5,741 bases of DNA from Oscillospiraceae bacterium (lineage in GTDB: Bacteria > Bacillota > Clostridia > Oscillospirales > CAG-272), in assembly GCA_015065205.1 (NCBI GenBank), contig SVQS01000124.1:1-5741 (forward strand). The letters run 5' to 3'. The translations under genes and the position numbers were made by a program. Within the stretch, counting starts at the first letter, position 1, and every line of letters begins with the position of its first letter. The notes beneath the pieces are model-generated. The model was not told the origin of the DNA and searched no databases. It saw only the letters and a program-made list of their open reading frames with translations. Shown here in pieces: positions 5,654 through 5,741 of this stretch.

Positions 5654-5741
5654 ATGACAAAACTGTATCCTTTTTTTCTTTCGGGCGTAACAAAGTCGCC
5701 CATTTGGGGCGGCACACGCCTGCCCCGTGAATGGAATAAAT
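5654..5741 (+). CDS. manA: Type I mannose-6-phosphate isomerase, N-terminal fragment (cut by window edge)
   Basis: Only the first 29 codons are present and the frame is open to the last base. The peptide reads as a short N-terminal strand, LYPFFLSGV, then the diagnostic IWGGTRL (residues 17-23), typical of the start of zinc-dependent type I phosphomannose isomerases, which interconvert mannose-6-phosphate and fructose-6-phosphate. The metal ligands and catalytic residues lie beyond the window. The ribosome site AAAGGA (5642-5647) is 6 bases before the ATG. The gap to the helicase stop is 14 bases with no terminator, so it is probably cotranscribed. The identification rests on one motif. Confidence 0.7.
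   Translation, partial: MTKLYPFFLSGVTKSPIWGGTRLPREWNK

Noticed and set aside
1..5741. Mobile element, CRISPR array, tRNA or rRNA
   Set aside because: I saw no transposase or integrase domain, no terminal inverted repeats with target duplication, no regular repeat-spacer array and no cloverleaf or rRNA-like segment.

Overview
The window looks like chromosomal DNA from a Gram-positive anaerobe of the Bacillota, most likely class Clostridia. The evidence is consensus sigma-A promoters (TTGACA-17-TATAAT), strong AGGAG-type ribosome binding sites, a PerR-type Fur protein, and a PcrA-type helicase with a long insert that I recall, without having checked, from Oscillospiraceae/Ruminococcaceae homologues. 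Nothing suggests phage, plasmid or transposon origin. No rRNA, tRNA or CRISPR array is visible.

Layout: positions 1-63 hold two adjacent hairpins with an ATATCGAT direct repeat, just downstream of a minus-strand PerR-like repressor gene (64-438). A 196-base divergent control region follows (439-634). It carries a near-perfect promoter for the repressor with a perfect 9-3-9 operator palindrome over its start site. It also carries a second promoter facing right, and a 24-bp AT-rich perfect palindrome lying midway between the two -35 boxes. Rightward from 635 runs a tightly packed gene string: an RNHCP-domain zinc-ribbon protein (635-964), a DJ-1/PfpI-family protein (979-1527), a fused 5-formyltetrahydrofolate cyclo-ligase plus CPBP/CAAX-type intramembrane protease (1527-3146), a PcrA/UvrD helicase (3159-5639), and the first 29 codons of a type I mannose-6-phosphate isomerase (from 5654, cut by the window edge). 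Gaps are 14, -1, 12 and 14 bases and no terminator is visible between genes, so this is probably one operon.

Working together: the repressor keeps all five regulatory metal ligands of Bacillus PerR and the paired CxxC zinc site, and its own promoter carries a Per-box-like operator. A 10-base piece of that operator (ATTAGAATAG) recurs at the start site of the rightward operon. Peroxide or metal status may therefore influence an operon of redox/repair (DJ-1), one-carbon metabolism, a membrane protease and a DNA-repair helicase; this is inference. The most unusual item is the cyclo-ligase/CPBP fusion, in which both halves keep their signature motifs and are joined by a charged linker. The divergent control region is the second most interesting item.
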